NCBI RefSeq assembly: GCF_000469505.1
Contig: NZ_KI272824.1
Span: 104,908-168,907, forward strand
Direction of reading: 5' to 3'
DNA: 64,000 bases
Source: Leptotrichia sp. oral taxon 215 str. W9775
Lineage (GTDB): Bacteria > Fusobacteriota > Fusobacteriia > Fusobacteriales > Leptotrichiaceae
Every line of letters begins with the position of its first letter. Position 1 is the first letter of the stretch. The notes beneath the pieces are model-generated. The model made no database searches. It was not told the origin of the DNA and was given only the letters and a program-made list of their open reading frames with translations. This document shows, in pieces, positions 52,326 through 60,625 of this stretch. The translations under genes were made by a program, and so were the position numbers.

Positions 52326-53816
52326 TTATCTTGAGTACACTCTAGTTAATTTTGCAATTCTTTCAGCCAGTTCATCTGTAAGAACTCCATGTCTTAAACG
52401 CCATTGCCAATTGCCTGCAGCAACTCCAGGAGTATTTATTCTAGCTTCACTTCCAAGACCTAGGAAATCTTGAACTGGAGATATTGCCATGCTGGCAACT
52501 GAGCTCCATGCTCCTCTTATTGCATCCCAGTGAATTTTATCATCTGATCTTGAATTCAGATAATCTCTTGCAAACTGTCTATCTTCTTCTTTTGCCTTCT
52601 GGAACCATCCTATCAATGTATCGTTATCATGAGTTCCTGTATAGACAACACAGTTTTTTGTATATGTATGTGGAAGATAGTCATTTTCTTCACCTGAATC
52701 GAATGCAAATCCTAAAATTTTCATTCCTGGGAATCCAGTAGCTTCTCTCAAATCAATAACTCCTTGAGTCATAAGTCCTAAATCCTCAGCAATAATAGGT
52801 AATTCACCTAATTGAGATTTAATAGCATTAAATAAGTCGATTCCTGGACCTGGTTCCCATTGTCCGTTTATAGCAGTGTCATCACCGTAAGGAACTGCCC
52901 AGTATGCTTCAAATCCTCTGAAGTGGTCTATTCTTATTATATCACAAGTTGAAAGGTTTGCTCTTACCCTTTCTACCCACCAGCTGTAGTTAGTTTCTTT
53001 AAGTTTTTGCCAGTTATAAAGAGGATTTCCCCATAATTGTCCTGTTGCACTGAAATAATCAGGCGGAACACCAGCCACTTTAACGGGTTTTCTTTCTTCA
53101 TCAAATAGGAATATTTCCGGATTTGCCCATGCATCAGAACTATCTGCAGCAACAAATATCGGTATATCTCCTATTATTTTTATACCATTTTCATTTGCGT
53201 ATCTTTTTACATCTCCCCATTGTTTAAAGAATAGGAACTGTATGAAATTATGATATTCAATATCATCTGCAAGTTCATTTCTATAATGTTCCATTGCTCC
53301 GTGTTCCCTGTTTTTTATATCGTGTGCCCATTCATTCCAAGGAAGTCCGTTAAAATGGTTTTTCAATGAAATATAAAGGCTGTAGTCATTTAACCATGAA
53401 GCATTTTCTCTTTTAAAATGTTCAAGATTTTCTCTCATTTCGTGATTATCAGAAGATTTAAAGTTTTCATATACCCTTCTTAATAAAGGATATTTCTGAT
53501 TATATATTGCCCCGTAATCTATGTATTCTTCGTTATCTCCAAAAAATACATCTCTAAGGTCTTCTTCTGAAAGTAAATGAGCTTCAATAAGTAAATCAAA
53601 GTCAATAAGATAAGGATTCCCAGCAAAAGATGAAAATGACTGGTATGGAGAATCTCCATATCCTGTAGGTCCTAAAGGGAATATTTGCCATAATTTCTGT
53701 CTAGATTTTTTTAGGAAATCAATAAAAGCATAAGCTTCTTTTCCTAAAGTTCCAATACCGTATTTTCCTGGAAGGGAAGTCGGATGGAATAAAATACCTG
53801 AGCTTCTTTCAAACAT
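52326..53816 (-). CDS. malQ: 4-alpha-glucanotransferase (amylomaltase)
   Basis: GH77 disproportionating enzyme that moves maltodextrin segments between chains and releases glucose. Visible catalytic blocks: IIRIDHFRGFEAYWAVP (nucleophile Asp), PIIAEDLGLMTQGV (acid/base Glu) and VYTGTHDNDTLIGWF (stabilising Asp). The ATG at 53816 is chosen because AGGAGG lies 8 nt before it, while the ATG at 53822 is too close. The product is 496 residues. First gene of malQ-gntR, divergent from the phosphorylase gene. Confidence 0.96.
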   Translation of the reverse strand: MFERSSGILFHPTSLPGKYGIGTLGKEAYAFIDFLKKSRQKLWQIFPLGPTGYGDSPYQSFSSFAGNPYLIDFDLLIEAHLLSEEDLRDVFFGDNEEYIDYGAIYNQKYPLLRRVYENFKSSDNHEMRENLEHFKRENASWLNDYSLYISLKNHFNGLPWNEWAHDIKNREHGAMEHYRNELADDIEYHNFIQFLFFKQWGDVKRYANENGIKIIGDIPIFVAADSSDAWANPEIFLFDEERKPVKVAGVPPDYFSATGQLWGNPLYNWQKLKETNYSWWVERVRANLSTCDIIRIDHFRGFEAYWAVPYGDDTAINGQWEPGPGIDLFNAIKSQLGELPIIAEDLGLMTQGVIDLREATGFPGMKILGFAFDSGEENDYLPHTYTKNCVVYTGTHDNDTLIGWFQKAKEEDRQFARDYLNSRSDDKIHWDAIRGAWSSVASMAISPVQDFLGLGSEARINTPGVAAGNWQWRLRHGVLTDELAERIAKLTRVYSR

Positions 53817-53848
53817 ATACATTTCCTCCTAAATTAGTTTATATTTTA

Positions 53849-53877
53849 AATATAGCCCATTTTTCCCAAAAAGTCAA
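53849..53877 (-). promoter_or_regulatory. malQ-gntR promoter
   Basis: On the minus strand: TTGACT, 17-nt spacer, TATATT. Just upstream (53882-53899) lies an inverted repeat CGAAA-(8 nt)-TTTCG that could be an operator. Confidence 0.6.
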
Positions 53878-53921
53878 CAGACGAAAGTGGACATTTTCGG
53901 AGAAATTGTTATAAAACATGA

Positions 53922-53967
53922 ACATTTACGTAAATGTATTGACAAATTAAAAAATAAAGATTATAAT
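53922..53967 (+). promoter_or_regulatory. Operator-promoter of the phosphorylase gene
   Basis: Perfect 16-nt palindrome ACATTTACGTAAATGT (53922-53937), then one base, then TTGACA, a 17-nt spacer and TATAAT (53962-53967), the ideal consensus. The same palindrome in the same position is found before the PTS EIICB gene at 57.3 kb, and a variant before the GH4 gene. Confidence 0.8.
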
Positions 53968-53984
53968 AGACACGAAAATTTACT

Positions 53985-56282
53985 ATGAAAGGAATTAAAA
54001 ATAAGACAATGAAGAGTAATTTTATAGAATTTTTAAAACGTGGGGATAGCAAAGAACTTAAAGAAATGACAAATCAGGAGATTTATTACAAGCTTTTAGA
54101 ATATGTAAAAGAAGAAGCTGAAAAAAAATCAGAAAATAAATCAAAGAAAAAGATATATTATATATCAGCAGAATTTCTTATAGGAAAGCTATTGTCAAAT
54201 AATCTTATTAATCTTGGAATATACAAGGAAATAAGGGAAGAACTAAAAAAAGCGGGAAAAAAACTAAGTGATATTGAAGAATTGGAGACAGAACCATCAC
54301 TAGGAAATGGTGGACTTGGGAGACTGGCTTCATGTTTTGTAGATTCAATATCTACTTTGGGAATAAATGGGGAAGGTATAGGATTAAACTACCATTGCGG
54401 TCTTTTTAAACAGGTTTTTAAAAAAAATGAGCAGAAAGCTGAGCCAAATTACTGGATAGAAGATGAAAGCTGGCTAAGGGATACAAATATAGGATATAAG
54501 ATAAAATTTAAAAACTTCACTTTAAATTCAAAACTAAAAAGAATTGATATACTTGGATATGAAAAGGACACAAAAAATTATCTGAATTTGTTTGATATTG
54601 AAAGTGTTGATTACAATTTAATAGAAGAAGGAATAACTTTTGATGAGGAAGTTATAGAAAAAAACCTTACATTATTCCTATATCCTGATGACAGTACAAA
54701 AAAAGGAGAACTTTTACGTATTTATCAACAATATTTTATGGTTTCAAATGCTGCAAGACTTATTATTACTGAAGCTTTAGAAAAGGGAAGTAATATTCAT
54801 GACCTTGCTGATTATGCTTTTGTTCAGATAAATGATACTCATCCGAGTATGGTAATTCCGGAATTAATTAGAATTATGACAGAAGAATATAAAATTTCTT
54901 TTGAGGAATCTGTAAAAATTGTTACATCAATGACAGGATATACAAACCACACAATATTAGCGGAAGCACTTGAGAAATGGCCATTAGAATACCTTGAGGA
55001 AGTTGTACCTGATATAGTTGATATAATAAAAAAACTTGATAAAATTGTAAAAATAAAATATAATAATGATAACGTACAAATTATAGACAAAGAAGATAGA
55101 GTCCACATGGCAAATATGGACATACATTTTTCATCAAGTGTAAATGGGGTAGCTTATCTACATACTGAAATTTTGAAAAACAGTGAACTTAAGGATTTTT
55201 ATGAAATTTATCCGGAAAAGTTTAACAACAAGACAAACGGAATTACCTTCAGAAGATGGCTTGAAAGCTGTAATGAAGACCTTGCAGATTATATAAAGGA
55301 ATTAATAGGAACAGGTTATCTTACAGATGCTGAAAAACTGGAAGAGCTTTTAAAATTTTCTGATGATAAGGAAGTATACAGAAAACTGGAAAATATAAAA
55401 AAGGAAAACAAACTGAAGTTGAAGGAATATCTACAGCATACACAAGGTATTGTAATAGATGAAAATAGCATAATAGACACGCAGATAAAAAGATTCCACG
55501 AATATAAGCGTCAGCAGATGAATGCTTTATATGTAATAAAAAAATATCTTGATATAAAAAGTGGAAAACTTCCTGAAAGAAAAATAACTGTACTTTTTGG
55601 AGGGAAAGCCGCTCCAGCATATATAATCGCTCAGGATATAATTCATCTGATACTTTGTCTGTCAGAAATTATAAACAATGATCCTGAAGTAAACAAGTAT
55701 CTGAATGTATATCTGGTTGAAAACTATAATGTAGGACTGGCTGAAAAAATAATTCCTGCAACAGATATTTCAGAACAGATTTCCCTTGCATCAAAGGAAG
55801 CGAGTGGAACAGGAAACATGAAATTTATGTTGAATGGTGCATTAACTTTAGGAACAATGGATGGAGCAAATGTTGAAATCTGTGAACTTGTAGGTAATGA
55901 AAATATCTATATTTTTGGAAAACATAGTGATGAAATCATAGAATTATATGAAAAAGAAGGATACGTTTCAAAAGACTACTATAAACAGGAAGGAATTAAA
56001 GAAGTAGTTGATTTTATTACTTCAGAAGAACTTGTTAAAGTAGGAAACAGTGAAAGACTGGAAAGACTGCATAATGAACTTATAAATAAAGACTGGTTCA
56101 TGACACTTATTGACTTTAATGAATATTATGAAGTTAAGGAAAAAATGTTGTCTGACTATGAAAATAAGGATCTTTGGTATAAAAAGGTCATAAATAACAT
56201 AGCTAAAGCAGGATTCTTCTCTTCAGACAGAACAATAAGTCAATATGAAAATGAAATATGGAAAACAGAAGATAAAAAATAA
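53985..56282 (+). CDS. glgP: Glycogen/maltodextrin phosphorylase
   Basis: GT35 enzyme that releases glucose 1-phosphate from alpha-1,4-glucans. The PLP lysine lies near residue 610 in EASGTGNMKFMLNGALTLGT; other family blocks are EPSLGNGGLGRLASCFVDS and the IDTQIKRFHEYKRQQMNAL stretch. The 765-residue length is slightly short of typical. The start is uncertain: the ATG at 53985 lies only about 11 nt after the likely transcript start and has no ribosome site, and ATG 54009 is an alternative. A hairpin follows 23 nt after the stop, without a T run. Confidence 0.95.
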   Translation: MKGIKNKTMKSNFIEFLKRGDSKELKEMTNQEIYYKLLEYVKEEAEKKSENKSKKKIYYISAEFLIGKLLSNNLINLGIYKEIREELKKAGKKLSDIEELETEPSLGNGGLGRLASCFVDSISTLGINGEGIGLNYHCGLFKQVFKKNEQKAEPNYWIEDESWLRDTNIGYKIKFKNFTLNSKLKRIDILGYEKDTKNYLNLFDIESVDYNLIEEGITFDEEVIEKNLTLFLYPDDSTKKGELLRIYQQYFMVSNAARLIITEALEKGSNIHDLADYAFVQINDTHPSMVIPELIRIMTEEYKISFEESVKIVTSMTGYTNHTILAEALEKWPLEYLEEVVPDIVDIIKKLDKIVKIKYNNDNVQIIDKEDRVHMANMDIHFSSSVNGVAYLHTEILKNSELKDFYEIYPEKFNNKTNGITFRRWLESCNEDLADYIKELIGTGYLTDAEKLEELLKFSDDKEVYRKLENIKKENKLKLKEYLQHTQGIVIDENSIIDTQIKRFHEYKRQQMNALYVIKKYLDIKSGKLPERKITVLFGGKAAPAYIIAQDIIHLILCLSEIINNDPEVNKYLNVYLVENYNVGLAEKIIPATDISEQISLASKEASGTGNMKFMLNGALTLGTMDGANVEICELVGNENIYIFGKHSDEIIELYEKEGYVSKDYYKQEGIKEVVDFITSEELVKVGNSERLERLHNELINKDWFMTLIDFNEYYEVKEKMLSDYENKDLWYKKVINNIAKAGFFSSDRTISQYENEIWKTEDKK

Positions 56283-56302
56283 TTAAAATTTATAATATTT
56301 AG

Positions 56303-56363
56303 TGCTGTTTCGGAGAATTATCCGGAACAGTCCTGTTTCTCTCTAAAAATAAGAGAAAAAAAC
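56303..56363 (+). other. Two intergenic hairpins after the phosphorylase gene
   Basis: CTGTTTCGGA/TCCGGAACAG (one G-T pair), then TTTCTCT/AGAGAAA. They lack a real T run, so they may be a processing or weak termination site within the glgP-EEP gene interval. Confidence 0.4.
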
Positions 56364-56419
56364 AACGTGGTTACAAAATAAAGTTATTATAAAATTTAAA
56401 AGAAAGGAAAGGTAAAGAT

Positions 56420-57211
56420 ATGAAACTGTTGACTATCAATGTTCATGCCTGGATAGAGGAAAATCAGGATGAAAAGATGGAAATACTGGCAAAAGTAATT
56501 GCAGAAAATGACTATGATGTAGTAGCTATGCAGGAAGTAAATCAGTCTATGAACAGTCCTGTAGTTTTTAGGGCAATCCGTCAGGATAACTATGGTTGGG
56601 TACTTCTGGAAAAAATCAGTAAATATACTGACAGAACCTATTATTATCATTGGAGTAATTCGCATATTGGCTACGGTAAATATGATGAAGGTCTTGCAAT
56701 TATAACAAAACATAAGCTTTTAGATGTAGATGAATTTTATTGTACTAGGGCTCAAAGCGTAAATACAATTACATCGAGAAGAATTAACAGTGCAACAATT
56801 GAATATAAGGGGCAGAAAGTAGAATTTTACACTTGCCATATGAATCTTCCTACAAATCAGGAAGAAAAAATGGCAGATAATATCCAGACAATACTGAAAA
56901 GAAGTCAAACTGATAATTTAAAGATACTAATGGGAGATTTCAATACTGATGCAATAAATAGTCCTGAAGATTACAAAATGATTCTTTCTCAGGGACTGTA
57001 TGACACATATACTATGGCGGAAGAAAAAGATAGTGGAATTACAGTAGGAGGAAACATTGATGGATGGAGTAAAAGCAAGGAAGAAAAACGTATAGACTAT
57101 ATTTTAAGTAACAAGGAAATAAAAGTTAAAAGCAGCAAAGTAATATTCAATGGAGAAAATCATCCAGTTGTGTCAGACCATTATGGGCTGGAAGTTATTC
57201 TGGATTTGTAA
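56420..57211 (+). CDS. Endonuclease/exonuclease/phosphatase (EEP) family protein
   Basis: A 263-residue protein with the EEP metal-hydrolase motifs: LLTINVHAW (N-terminal strand), VVAMQEVNQSMN (Glu), FYTCHMNLPT, KILMGDFNTDA (Asp and Asn) and VVSDHYGLEVI (catalytic His). Related proteins cut nucleic acids, sphingomyelin or phosphoinositides; here no signal peptide is present, so it is probably cytosolic. EEP proteins are often found near maltose genes in Gram-positive bacteria, but the substrate is unknown. The ATG follows AAAGGAAAGG. Confidence 0.85.
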   Translation: MKLLTINVHAWIEENQDEKMEILAKVIAENDYDVVAMQEVNQSMNSPVVFRAIRQDNYGWVLLEKISKYTDRTYYYHWSNSHIGYGKYDEGLAIITKHKLLDVDEFYCTRAQSVNTITSRRINSATIEYKGQKVEFYTCHMNLPTNQEEKMADNIQTILKRSQTDNLKILMGDFNTDAINSPEDYKMILSQGLYDTYTMAEEKDSGITVGGNIDGWSKSKEEKRIDYILSNKEIKVKSSKVIFNGENHPVVSDHYGLEVILDL

Positions 57212-57265
57212 GAATATAAGGCATTTTAAATTGAAATACGAAAATGAAATAAAAAGTTAAAAAAG

Positions 57266-57308
57266 ATTTACGTAAATGTATTGACAAATTAAAAAAATGT
57301 GGTATATT
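57266..57308 (+). promoter_or_regulatory. Operator-promoter of the EIICB gene
   Basis: Palindrome ATTTACGTAAAT (57266-57277), then GTA, then TTGACA (57281-57286), a 16-nt spacer and TATATT (57303-57308). The stretch from TTTACG through TTGACA is identical to that at the phosphorylase promoter. Confidence 0.8.
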
Positions 57309-57354
57309 TAAAATATGAAAAAATCATATATAAAAATTTTAGGAGGTAGTAAAA

Positions 57355-58935
57355 ATGATGAAAAAAATCCAACGTTTTGGTGGAGCAATGATGGCACCAG
57401 TTCTATTATTTGCATTTACGGGGATAGTAGTAGGACTTGCATCAGTATTCACTAATACACAAGTTGTGGGGAAAATTGCTGAAGAAGGGACAATGTGGTA
57501 TAAATTCTGGTATGTAGTTGCAGAAGGTGGTTGGACAGTATTTAGACAAATGCCTTTATTATTTGCAATAGGATTACCAATAAGTTTGGCAACAAAGACA
57601 AATGCAAGAGCATGTTTAGAAACATTTGCATTATATATGACATTTAACTATTTTGTATCTGCGATATTAAAAGTATTCTATGGAATAGATGCAGCTAAAC
57701 AAATAGCAGACGGTGTAACAGGTTATTCTGCAATAGCCGGAGTTCCAACAATAGATACAAGTTTATTTGGTGGTATTCTAATCGCAGCATTGGTAGTATA
57801 TATACATAATAAATACTTTGACAAGAAATTACCTGATTTCTTAGGAGTATTTCAAGGTTCAGTATTTGTATATATTATAGGATTTATAGTTATGATTCCT
57901 TGTGCATTTTTAACAGTATTAATCTGGCCTAAAGTTCAAATGGGAATTGGTGCAATGCAAGGATTTATGAAGGCTTCAGGAGTATTAGGAGTATGGGTTT
58001 ATACATTCTTGGAAAGAATATTAATACCTACAGGATTACACCACTTTGTTTACACACCATTTGTATTTGGTCCGGCAGTAGTTCCTAACGGAATTCAAGT
58101 TTACTGGGTTGAACACATAAAAGAATTTGCTCAAAGTACAGAACCATTAAAAACTTTATTCCCAGGTGGAGGATTCGCATTACATGGAAACTCAAAAATA
58201 TTTGGTGCAGCAGGAATAGCACTTGCTATGTACTCTACTGCAAAACCTGAGAAAAAGAAAGTAGTAGCAGCATTATTAATACCAATAGTATTTACAGCAG
58301 TAGTTTCAGGAATAACTGAACCATTAGAATTTACATTCTTATTTATAGCTCCAGTATTGTTTGCAGTTCACGCTTTCTTAGCGGCAACAATGGCAGCGAC
58401 AATGTATGCTTTTGGAGTAGTTGGAAATATGGGTGGAGGACTTCTTGACTTCCTATTCTTAAACTGGATACCAATGTTTAAAAATCACTCTGGAACAGTA
58501 ATTACTCAAATAATAATAGGATTAATATTTACAGTAATATACTTCTTCGTATTTAGATTCTTAATTCAAAAAATGAATCTGAAAACTCCAGGTAGGGAAG
58601 ATGAAGATGAAGAAATGAAACTTTACACAAAAGCTGATTATAAAGCTAAACATGGTGAAGGTGGAGCAGCAGCTTCAGGTTCTTCAGATGACCAGTATAT
58701 GGATCAGGCAATAATAATTCTTGAAGCATTAGGTGGAAAAGATAATATCGAAGAATTAAATAACTGTGCAACAAGATTAAGAGTAAGTGTAAAAGATGAA
58801 TCTAAATTAGCAAAAGACGCTGCATTTAAAGCAGGTGGAGCACACGGAGTAGTTAGAAAAGGTAAAGCAGTTCAAGTAATTATAGGATTGACAGTGCCAC
58901 AAGTAAGAGAAAGAATTGAAAACTTAGTTAAATAG
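57355..58935 (+). CDS. PTS EIICB, alpha-glucoside/maltose/sucrose-isomer type
   Basis: Membrane transporter that imports and phosphorylates an alpha-glucoside. The 526-residue chain has an EIIC domain (about 1-420, with AEGGWTVFRQMPLLFAIGLP and GGFALHGNSKIFGAAG) and an EIIB domain with its phospho-cysteine near residue 470 in ELNNCATRLRVSV. The linker is acidic then Gly/Ala-rich. No EIIA domain is present, so an EIIA-Glc from elsewhere is needed. Neighbours (GH4 phospho-glucosidase) suggest uptake of maltose, trehalulose-type sucrose isomers or related sugars. The ATG follows AGGAGG. Confidence 0.92.
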   Translation: MMKKIQRFGGAMMAPVLLFAFTGIVVGLASVFTNTQVVGKIAEEGTMWYKFWYVVAEGGWTVFRQMPLLFAIGLPISLATKTNARACLETFALYMTFNYFVSAILKVFYGIDAAKQIADGVTGYSAIAGVPTIDTSLFGGILIAALVVYIHNKYFDKKLPDFLGVFQGSVFVYIIGFIVMIPCAFLTVLIWPKVQMGIGAMQGFMKASGVLGVWVYTFLERILIPTGLHHFVYTPFVFGPAVVPNGIQVYWVEHIKEFAQSTEPLKTLFPGGGFALHGNSKIFGAAGIALAMYSTAKPEKKKVVAALLIPIVFTAVVSGITEPLEFTFLFIAPVLFAVHAFLAATMAATMYAFGVVGNMGGGLLDFLFLNWIPMFKNHSGTVITQIIIGLIFTVIYFFVFRFLIQKMNLKTPGREDEDEEMKLYTKADYKAKHGEGGAAASGSSDDQYMDQAIIILEALGGKDNIEELNNCATRLRVSVKDESKLAKDAAFKAGGAHGVVRKGKAVQVIIGLTVPQVRERIENLVK

Positions 58936-58945
58936 GACAAAAAAT

Positions 58946-58996
58946 AAGAAAGAATTTTCAGAAGTGATATAGAGCTTATGAAAGTTCTTTCTTTTT
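58946..58996 (+). terminator. Terminator after the EIICB gene
   Basis: AAGAAAGAATTTTC ... GAAAGTTCTTTCTT hairpin with 20-nt loop, followed by TTTTTATAT. Confidence 0.7.
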
Positions 58997-59064
58997 ATAT
59001 TTAGAATTTATAATATGTGTAGGGATAGTGAAAGAGGTAGTTATTCTTTATTGTTAAAAAAATA

Positions 59065-59101
59065 TTGACAAAATAGCTTTAAATGATATAATAATTATAT
59101 C
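59065..59101 (+). promoter_or_regulatory. Antitoxin promoter with autoregulatory operator
   Basis: TTGACA, 16-nt spacer, TATAAT with TGA before it. A perfect 17-nt palindrome, GATATAATAATTATATC (59085-59101), covers the -10 box and the transcription start, as expected for a RelB-type autorepressor. Confidence 0.75.
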
Positions 59102-59123
59102 AAATGAAAGGAATTGATGTTAT

Positions 59124-59378
59124 ATGGGAAAAGTTGTTGTTAATTTTAGAATAGATAAAGAAACAAAGCAAGAAATGGAAAAAATTTGTGAGGATATAGG
59201 AATTTCAATAGGGACAGCCTTTAATATTTTTGCAAAAAAATTTACTCGTGAAAGAAAAATACCGTTTGAACTAGATTCAGATCCTTTTTATAGTCAAAAA
59301 AATATTGAAAGATTAAAAAAATCTATTGAACAAATGGAAAAAACAGGTGGAACTGTTCATGAGGTTGATTATGATTAA
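59124..59378 (+). CDS. RelB/DinJ-family antitoxin
   Basis: An 84-residue antitoxin with the ribbon-helix-helix DNA-binding start (VVVNFRIDKETKQEMEKICEDIGISIGTAFNIFAKKFTRE) and a C-terminal toxin-binding tail that ends in GGTVHEVDYD. The ATG follows AAAGGAATTG. The stop overlaps the start of the YoeB toxin gene by 8 nt, the normal type II layout. The toxin is broken, so this antitoxin has no intact partner here; it may still repress its own promoter. Confidence 0.9.
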   Translation: MGKVVVNFRIDKETKQEMEKICEDIGISIGTAFNIFAKKFTRERKIPFELDSDPFYSQKNIERLKKSIEQMEKTGGTVHEVDYD

Positions 59379-59597
59379 ATCATGGACTGATGAAGCATGG
59401 GAAGAATTTGAATACTGGAACTCATAAAAGATATTGATAGAAATGGATATACAGGAATTGGGAAACCAGAAGCTCTGAAACATGATTTAAGTGGATATTG
59501 GAGCAGAAGAATAGACGCTGGAAACAGGATTGTTTATAAAATTGAAGATGGAATTATAAAAATTGTTCAATGTGGCTCTCATTATAGGGATAAATAA
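59371..59597 (+). pseudogene. YoeB-family toxin with internal deletion (broken)
   Basis: The reading frame starts MIKSWTDEAWEEFEYW, typical of the YoeB mRNA interferase, but stops two codons later. In another frame (59418 to 59597) the rest continues directly as ELIKDIDRNGYTGIGKPEALK, DLSGYWSRRIDAGNRIVY and VQCGSHYRDK, with the YoeB catalytic residues (Glu, Arg, His) and typical end. The missing part (about 12-13 codons by comparison with YoeB of about 85 residues) and the frame change point to a single deletion of about 40 nt. The toxin is inactive as encoded. Confidence 0.85.
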
Positions 59598-59621
59598 AAA
59601 ATAATTTTAATAAAGTATGGT

Positions 59622-59680
59622 AGGGCTGTCTCAAAAAAATTGAAATATGGAATTCATATTTTAAAATTTGAGACAGCCCT
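59622..59680. repeat. Hairpin repeat with GGGCTGTCTC ends, bidirectional terminator
   Basis: AGGGCTGTCTCAAAAAAATT and the matching AAATTTGAGACAGCCCT enclose an inner AAATATG/CATATTT stem, about 59 nt in total, followed by TTTTTC. It lies between the broken toxin gene and the convergent second GntR gene. The ends match those of IS1182-like elements and of the other repeats in this window. Confidence 0.7.
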
Positions 59681-59706
59681 TTTTCTTATTATTATTTAAA
59701 ATAAAA

Positions 59707-60414
59707 TTATCTTTTGGCAATCGCTGTAAAAGTGAATTTTTCAGGGTGGTGAACAATACTTTCATATTGAAATAATGCACCGTTTGAAAGATAAGCATGA
59801 GTTTCAATAACAACAACCATATTAATCCCTTTTAATTTGAAATATTCCTGTTCTTCGGGAGTGATTTTTCTAAATTTTATATCTCTTCGCGAATAGGCAA
59901 TCTTTAAATTCAAATCATTTTCCAAATATTCATATATAGAGTTTTTGGGGATTTCTTCATTTAGAAAAGGCACAATTTTTCTATCAAAGAAAGAAGTGGA
60001 ATAACTTAAAACTTCATCATCTAGAGAATTTATACGAACAACCTTATAAAAATCAGCATCTTCAGAAACATTAAATTTTTTCATCAGTTTTTCTATGCCC
60101 TGAACAATATACAAGCTTATCAGATTAGTCTTAATATTGATATTCTGCATTTTATTTATTTCCTGTTTAGTCTGAATTGTAGTCAGTGGAAGATTTTCCA
60201 GATTTCTTTTTTCCATAACAATAGATTTCTTACCTTTTATTTTCTGTATGTATCCTTCAGCCTCCAGCATGGCTAAAGCCTTCCTCACAGTAAGTTTGGA
60301 AAAATTATAGTCTTTTGCCAGATCATCTTCCTTTTTTAGAAATTCACCTGTTTTTATTGTATTATTCATAATTTTTTCTTTTATATCGTTATAGACTTTT
60401 TCATATTTATTCAT
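59707..60414 (-). CDS. GntR-family regulator with UTRA domain, paralogue 2
   Basis: A 235-residue winged-helix repressor (DLAKDYNFSKLTVRKALAMLEAEGYI) with a UTRA ligand domain, same length as, and closely similar to, the regulator at 51.6 kb. It has its own promoter (TTGTTA, 17 nt, TATAAT on the minus strand) and is divergent from the GH4 gene. It probably controls the phospho-glucosidase and PTS genes in response to a sugar phosphate, which is inferred from position. Confidence 0.9.
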   Translation of the reverse strand: MNKYEKVYNDIKEKIMNNTIKTGEFLKKEDDLAKDYNFSKLTVRKALAMLEAEGYIQKIKGKKSIVMEKRNLENLPLTTIQTKQEINKMQNINIKTNLISLYIVQGIEKLMKKFNVSEDADFYKVVRINSLDDEVLSYSTSFFDRKIVPFLNEEIPKNSIYEYLENDLNLKIAYSRRDIKFRKITPEEQEYFKLKGINMVVVIETHAYLSNGALFQYESIVHHPEKFTFTAIAKR

Positions 60415-60446
60415 TTTTATATATACCTTTCATTTAATGATAATAT

Positions 60447-60475
60447 ATTATACTATAAAATATATAAAATAACAA
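60447..60475 (-). promoter_or_regulatory. Promoter of GntR paralogue 2
   Basis: On the minus strand: TTGTTA, 17-nt spacer, TATAAT, about 33 nt before the start codon. The gene has GAAAGG as ribosome site. Confidence 0.6.
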
Positions 60476-60522
60476 CATAAATAGTAGAAGAATTATATAA
60501 AAAATAAAAAAATAAAAAAAGA

Positions 60523-60565
60523 TTTATATAAACCTATTGCAATTTATAAAAAAATATGATATAAA
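60523..60565 (+). promoter_or_regulatory. Operator-promoter of the GH4 gene
   Basis: TTTATATAAA (60523-60532), a variant of the TTTACGTAAA operator at the same distance from the -35 as in the EIICB promoter. It is followed by TTGCAA (60537-60542), a 17-nt spacer and TATAAA (60560-60565) with TGA before it. Confidence 0.65.
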
Positions 60566-60625
60566 TAGACATACAGTAAAAAACAAACATATTTAATAAT
60601 AAAAACGAATGGGAGATGAGTATTT

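Noticed and set aside
56303..56363. Rho-independent terminator after the phosphorylase gene
   Set aside because: The stems are good but lack a T run, so only a weak or processing site is listed.
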